Shown here piece after piece: positions 5,640 to 8,626 of a DNA stretch of 8,626 nt. This stretch comes from Lachnospiraceae bacterium. GTDB lineage: Bacteria; Bacillota; Clostridia; Lachnospirales; Lachnospiraceae. Each line of letters opens with the position of its first letter. The stretch's first letter is position 1. Made by a program: the position numbers and the translations under genes. Location: positions 10,138 to 18,763 of the forward strand of contig JAAUZW010000005.1 in NCBI GenBank assembly GCA_014804385.1, in the 5' to 3' direction. The notes below the pieces were generated by a model that saw only the letters and a program-made list of their open reading frames with translations, made no database searches and was not told the origin of the DNA.

Positions 5640-5714
5640 GTTTTCAATCTCCTTTTGATTTTTATTTCCTCTGTCTCAGCCGGCGCTCGCAGCTCTATCC
5701 ATAGAGGATCGGTA

Positions 5715-5875
5715 TTATCCGGATATTTCGACTTGGCATTCTCATGACCGGCCTTCTCAGAGATTTCTCCAATGGCTTCCCCAAACTGTGGCATTTGGTT
5801 GGTCAATCGTATTTATATGCCTTACGGCGACGGGCTCGTACAGGATTTGCACCTGTTTCCCCGGACAATCCGTTT
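5715..5875 (-). promoter_or_regulatory. Cobalamin riboswitch
   Basis: The leftward leader holds the ordered conserved blocks of the B12 riboswitch. They are GGGGAAACAGGTGCAAATCC (core GGTGCAAATCC at 5843-5853 within an ACAGG/CCTGT stem), CGAGCCCGTCGCCGTAAGG, GCCACAG (5786-5792), GGGGAAGCC (5774-5782) and a closing GCCAAGTC box. CGGAT (5868-5872) and ATCCG (5720-5724) can form the closing helix. The aptamer begins at the predicted transcription start. Downstream, TCCTCT/AGAGGA (5703-5708 with 5667-5672) can pair, but no T-run follows before the ribosome binding site. Control of translation rather than termination is therefore inferred. Corrinoid should switch the uptake genes off. Boundaries are approximate. 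Confidence 0.9.
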
Positions 5876-5878
5876 CTT

Positions 5879-5907
5879 ATCATAACGTTTTTGAGTTGCT
5901 GCGTCAA
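5879..5907 (-). promoter_or_regulatory. Promoter of the riboswitch and corrinoid-uptake genes
   Basis: On the reverse strand TTGACG (5902-5907) and TATGAT (5879-5884) are spaced 17 bp apart. The predicted start near 5872 coincides with the 5' side of the riboswitch closing stem. It lies 21 bp after the recombinase stop codon. Confidence 0.85.
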
Positions 5908-5927
5908 TGATATCTCTGTATTTAAAC

Positions 5928-6995
5928 TCAATTCTCACGCAGTTTCACTGTCATAGCCGCTTTCCTGCGGTTCTGATCCTTGATGGCGGCATAATGCTTT
6001 CTGGTGGTTCCCACATCCGAGTGTCCCAGAACATCCGCCACCAGATAAATATCCTCCGTTTCCTGATAAAGGTTTGTACCAAAGGTAGAACGCAGCTTAT
6101 GGGGTGTGATCTTTTTCTGGGGTACAAACTCTTTCGCATATTTTTCTACCAGATTTTCCACCGCATGCACACTGATCCGTTTCTTTTGCAGGGAGAAAAA
6201 CAGCGCATTTTCTTCTCCGGGAAGCGCCTGCCCTGCGATCTGTGCCCGGGGGCCGTCTATGTAATCCTTAAGGGCTTTTTCCACTTCGTCGCCGAAATAC
6301 AAAATCGCCTCATTTCCGCCTTTACGGATAATGCGGATGCTGTTTTCTCGGAAATTGATATCGTTCAGATCAAGTCCCACGCATTCCGAAACACGGATAC
6401 CGGTGCCCAGAAACAGGGTGACAATAGCAATATCCCTCACCTTTGTCTTTAAGAAAAAGTCCTTTTTCTTGCCGGTAAGTTCTTTTTCGTAATGGTCCAG
6501 ACTGTCCAGGAAAATGGCTACCTCGTCAGGCTCCAGATGAATGATGGCCTTCTCGTGAATCTTCGGCATATCCACCTGCATAGCCACGTTTCTCATGAGC
6601 AGTTCCTTCTTAAAGAAATAATCGAACATGCTGCGAAGGGATGACATTTTCCGTGCGATGCTGTTAGCCCCGTTTTTCTGCTCACCATTTTCCGACTCAT
6701 AATATTTCAGATATTCCTGGTATTCCTCAATATCAAGTGCGGTCAGATTATTGAGATCGTTCAGCGTGATTTCCCGTATACTTTTATCTGTCAGCGCCGG
6801 ATTTTTCTCTATCAAAAAACGCAGAAATACCTGAAAATCATAGGCATAGGATATTCTTGTCTTTGCGCTTGATTTCTGTTCAAGTGCCCGAAAATAATCC
6901 GTTGTATAGGGCGGCAGTTCCTCCAAAAGTTTCCGAAGCTGTAAGACATATTCTGTCTCTCTCTTTTCATGATAAGTACGGTTTCTTCCGGCCAT
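5928..6995 (-). CDS. xerS: XerS-like tyrosine recombinase (chromosome dimer resolution)
   Basis: The 355-residue protein has an N-terminal core-binding (SAM-like) domain at about 28-135 and a catalytic domain at about 150-345. All active-site residues are present: Arg201 (GTGIRVSE), Lys225 (RKGG), His299 and Arg302 (TPHKLRSTFG), His325 (LGHSDVGTT) and the nucleophile Tyr335 (RKHYAAI). Length and the motifs DIAIV-LFLGTGIRVSE-LDLNDIN and IRKGG resemble Streptococcus/Lactococcus XerS (about 356 residues), which acts alone at a dif-like site, rather than the shorter XerC/XerD. A GAGGAGAT ribosome binding site lies 8 nt before the start. It follows the ttcA-like gene by 44 bp. A phage or conjugative-element integrase is a less likely alternative, since no other mobile genes are present. 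Confidence 0.87.
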   Translation of the reverse strand: MAGRNRTYHEKRETEYVLQLRKLLEELPPYTTDYFRALEQKSSAKTRISYAYDFQVFLRFLIEKNPALTDKSIREITLNDLNNLTALDIEEYQEYLKYYESENGEQKNGANSIARKMSSLRSMFDYFFKKELLMRNVAMQVDMPKIHEKAIIHLEPDEVAIFLDSLDHYEKELTGKKKDFFLKTKVRDIAIVTLFLGTGIRVSECVGLDLNDINFRENSIRIIRKGGNEAILYFGDEVEKALKDYIDGPRAQIAGQALPGEENALFFSLQKKRISVHAVENLVEKYAKEFVPQKKITPHKLRSTFGTNLYQETEDIYLVADVLGHSDVGTTRKHYAAIKDQNRRKAAMTVKLREN

Positions 6996-7039
6996 AGTGA
7001 TTTATCTCCTCAATAATTTTGTTTCAGCCATTTATCTCC

Positions 7040-7762
7040 TTATGTCTGTTTTCTCCAACCATCTAAATTTCCGTTTAAAATCGCGGTAAACATACGTTCT
7101 TTTACCCCTGGTGCCTCAAGATTGATGTCCCGTACCAGATTCTTTACGGTTTCCCGCTTGGTATGACCATCTGCGGGACAGGGACTTTTCACCACCGGCA
7201 CATTGTGTTTTCGCACAAATCCGATCACATCCGCCTCGTTCATATAGAGAAGCGGCCGGATCACCGTGATCTGCGTGCGGTCCAGATAAGTCACCGGACG
7301 AAAGGTATGAAATCTGCCCTCGTAGATCAGGGACATCATCATGGTCTCCACCACATCGTCCTTGTGATGAGCATAGGCCACTTTATTACAGCCTGCGGCC
7401 TTCATGGCGTCATTGAGTGCGCCCTTCCGCATCTTAGCGCAGAGGGAACAGGGATTAGACTCCTGCCTGTCTTCAAAAATGATCTTTCCGATATCCGTCC
7501 TGATAATACGATATTCTACCTCCAGCTCCCGGCACAGTTCTTCAATCTTTGCAAGATCCATATTACCAAAGCCCAGATCCACTGTCACCGCGCACAGTTC
7601 GAAAGGAATGGGATAAAAGCGCCGCAGACCCTGAAGCGCATAGAGCAGAGTCAGGCTGTCTTTGCCGCCGGAGATACCGATCGCAATCTTATCTCCCGGC
7701 TCAATCATATGAAAATCATCGATCGCTTTTCTTGTGAGGCTTAGTACCTGTTGTAGTTTCAT
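7040..7762 (-). CDS. ttcA: TtcA-family tRNA 2-thiolation PP-loop ATPase
   Basis: The 240-residue protein is a PP-loop ATPase with SGGKDS at 31-36, which adenylates the target base. The AHHKDDVVETMMMS helix is at about 131-144. Cys105 and Cys108 (NPCSLC) together with Cys195 (SPCPADGHTKR) match the three cysteines that hold the [4Fe-4S] cluster in TtcA, which makes 2-thiocytidine at tRNA position 32. It is shorter than E. coli TtcA, as usual for Clostridia, and lacks the C-terminal domain of TilS. Whether the substrate is position 32 in this organism is inferred from family. AAGGAG precedes the ATG by 8 nt. The XerS-like gene follows after 44 bp without a visible terminator, so the two are probably cotranscribed. 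Confidence 0.85.
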   Translation of the reverse strand: MKLQQVLSLTRKAIDDFHMIEPGDKIAIGISGGKDSLTLLYALQGLRRFYPIPFELCAVTVDLGFGNMDLAKIEELCRELEVEYRIIRTDIGKIIFEDRQESNPCSLCAKMRKGALNDAMKAAGCNKVAYAHHKDDVVETMMMSLIYEGRFHTFRPVTYLDRTQITVIRPLLYMNEADVIGFVRKHNVPVVKSPCPADGHTKRETVKNLVRDINLEAPGVKERMFTAILNGNLDGWRKQT

Positions 7763-7923
7763 GGGAATTGCTCCTTGTGTAAACTCGCAAACACGCGCTT
7801 ACGCGCTCACTGTCCGGCTTCCCCGAACGTTTGCTCTTACTATCGCAAGAAAAACAAATGCCAACTGCAGTCGCAGAATTTTTTATCTGTGACGGTGCTA
7901 TGTTTTTCTCTTGTGACACTTAC

Positions 7924-7929
7924 ATTATA
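7924..7929 (-). promoter_or_regulatory. Candidate -10 element of the ttcA-like gene
   Basis: A perfect TATAAT on the reverse strand lies about 160 nt upstream of the ttcA start. No good -35 is seen at 16-18 bp, so the promoter is uncertain. The leader between (7763-7923) shows only a short GCGC-TTAC-GCGC repeat near 7795-7806. Confidence 0.35.
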
Positions 7930-7980
7930 CAAAACATTCATTCTTTTGGCATTATTTTTTTAATTTTCATAAGGTCGGTC

Positions 7981-8009
7981 TTGTGTCTGGCGACTCAAAT
8001 TGTTATAAT
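7981..8009 (+). promoter_or_regulatory. Probable promoter of the AI-2E family transporter gene
   Basis: TATAAT at 8004-8009 is preceded at 17 bp by TTGTGT (7981-7986), a poor -35 match. The -10 is convincing. A perfect palindrome begins 3 bp downstream, so an activator or repressor may compensate for the weak -35. Confidence 0.55.
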
Positions 8010-8011
8010 TT

Positions 8012-8031
8012 AAATACAATATATTGTATTT
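8012..8031. promoter_or_regulatory. Perfect 20-bp palindrome at the transcription start (candidate operator)
   Basis: AAATACAATATATTGTATTT is an uninterrupted 10+10 palindrome that covers the expected start site (about 8016) and ends 6 bp before the GGAAAGG ribosome binding site. Its position suits a dimeric repressor such as a TetR- or GntR-type protein. As RNA it would form a loop-less, unstable hairpin. Confidence 0.6.
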
Positions 8032-8051
8032 CTATTGGAAAGGCTTTGCAG

Positions 8052-8626
8052 ATGAATTTTAAATTTGACAAAAAATATCTATACTGGGGAATTACAGCGT
8101 TTCTGGTGTTGGCTGGCGCTATCCTCTTCTACTATCTCCTGTTCCATCGCTCTAATTTCATGGGTGGACTGAACAAGTTTATCACCATAGCCATGCCGAT
8201 AATCGACGGTTTTGTGCTGGCATATCTGATCACTCCGATTTTAAATATGATTGAAAAAAAAATCATCATTCCGCTATACAATAAGGCAGGCATTTCCATG
8301 ACGCCCAAAATTAGGCGCCGTATCAGAGGCCTTTCCATTCTGGCTACGATGGTGTTGATCTTCCTGATCCTCTATGAGATTTTCGCACTGATTCTCCCGG
8401 AGATCATCCGCAGCATACAGAGTATTATTTTCCAGTTTCCTATTTACGTGAACAATCTCTCTAACTGGGCACTTCTCTTACTGAAGGATAACCCGGATCT
8501 GGAGGCTACGGTGGATGCGCTGATCAACCAGTATTCCGCAAAGGTTCTGGAATATGTCAATACCAATCTGCTCCCCCATATCAACGAACTGCTTAAAACA
8601 GTTTCCCTGAGCGTGATCGGTGTTTT
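8052..8626 (+). CDS. AI-2E family transporter, N-terminal part (cut by window edge)
   Basis: The 191 visible codons give a membrane protein with segments at about 11-30, 42-64 and 94-117, separated by a basic loop (PKIRRRIRG at 85-93). A long amphipathic stretch follows (about 118-185, with IIRSIQSIIFQFPIYVNNLSNWA). This order matches the N-terminal half of the AI-2E family (formerly UPF0118/PerM), whose full length is usually about 350-450 residues. Members export autoinducer-2 or act as ion antiporters, and most are uncharacterised. GGAAAGG 8 nt upstream fixes the ATG. The gene is divergent from the ttcA-like gene and sits behind the palindromic operator candidate. Confidence 0.87.
   Translation, partial: MNFKFDKKYLYWGITAFLVLAGAILFYYLLFHRSNFMGGLNKFITIAMPIIDGFVLAYLITPILNMIEKKIIIPLYNKAGISMTPKIRRRIRGLSILATMVLIFLILYEIFALILPEIIRSIQSIIFQFPIYVNNLSNWALLLLKDNPDLEATVDALINQYSAKVLEYVNTNLLPHINELLKTVSLSVIGV

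Noticed and set aside
5450..5806. Leftward frame of 118 codons overlapping the riboswitch and lipoprotein start
   Set aside because: It spans the conserved riboswitch and the signal-peptide region of the lipoprotein in another frame; it is a shadow.
7163..7744. Rightward 193-codon frame antisense to the ttcA-like gene
   Set aside because: The opposite strand encodes a protein with all TtcA motifs; the antisense frame follows from its codon use.
7940..7975. Possible dif-like sequence ending AATTTTCATAAGG, resembling what I recall of the streptococcal dif right arm
   Set aside because: The left half does not align without gaps, the region is generally T-rich, and my memory of the reference site is not reliable enough to call it.
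1..8626. CRISPR arrays, transposases, phage genes or a defence system
   Set aside because: No regularly spaced repeats, transposase motifs or toxin/antitoxin-like gene pairs were found; the only recombinase looks like a housekeeping Xer protein.

Overview
The window looks like chromosomal DNA from a low-to-middle GC Clostridia, most probably a member of the Lachnospiraceae. Supporting signs are strong AGGAGG-type ribosome binding sites, Bacillus-type LexA boxes (GAAC-N4-GTTC), a lexA gene divergent from a LysM division-inhibitor gene, a XerS-like single recombinase and an ECF transporter S component without its energising module. The genus call is an inference; no species-specific marker was seen. 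Nine protein genes are supported, two of them cut by the window edges.

Positions 1-2835 (SOS and regulator block). lexA runs leftward and off the window. A compact divergent region with two good promoters and four LexA-box-like sites separates it from a rightward YneA-like membrane/LysM protein. Only 24 bp later comes a YafY-type WYL regulator, then a GyrI-like effector-binding protein, then a rho-independent terminator. No terminator is visible between the YneA-like gene and the WYL gene, so the SOS promoter may read through all three genes. Two perfect inverted repeats lie between the WYL and GyrI-like genes.

Positions 2821-4571. This stretch holds a short leftward remnant of a membrane-protein C-terminus, a near-consensus promoter with a palindrome over its -35/spacer, a degenerate tRNA-Arg-like element inside the leader, and a membrane-anchored protein with two C-terminal SH3b domains. 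A long two-arm hairpin at 4507-4571 serves as a terminator on both strands.

Positions 4572-5907 (leftward). A promoter feeds directly into a cobalamin riboswitch. Behind it are a DUF4430 (transcobalamin-like) lipoprotein and an ECF S component that starts immediately after it. Together they form a corrinoid capture and uptake unit, expected to share an ECF energising module encoded elsewhere.

Positions 5928-7762 (leftward). ttcA-like (tRNA thiolation PP-loop ATPase) is followed 44 bp later by a XerS-like tyrosine recombinase, probably as one transcript. No terminator is visible between the recombinase and the riboswitch promoter.

Positions 7763-8626. A divergent intergenic region carries a perfect 20-bp palindrome at the expected start of transcription, followed by the N-terminal part of an AI-2E family transporter that runs off the window.

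Intergenic stretches: 564-832, 2689-3025, 4424-4661, 5640-5927 and 7763-8051 are each accounted for by the regulatory features listed. Nothing further was recognised in 7763-7923 apart from the ttcA leader.
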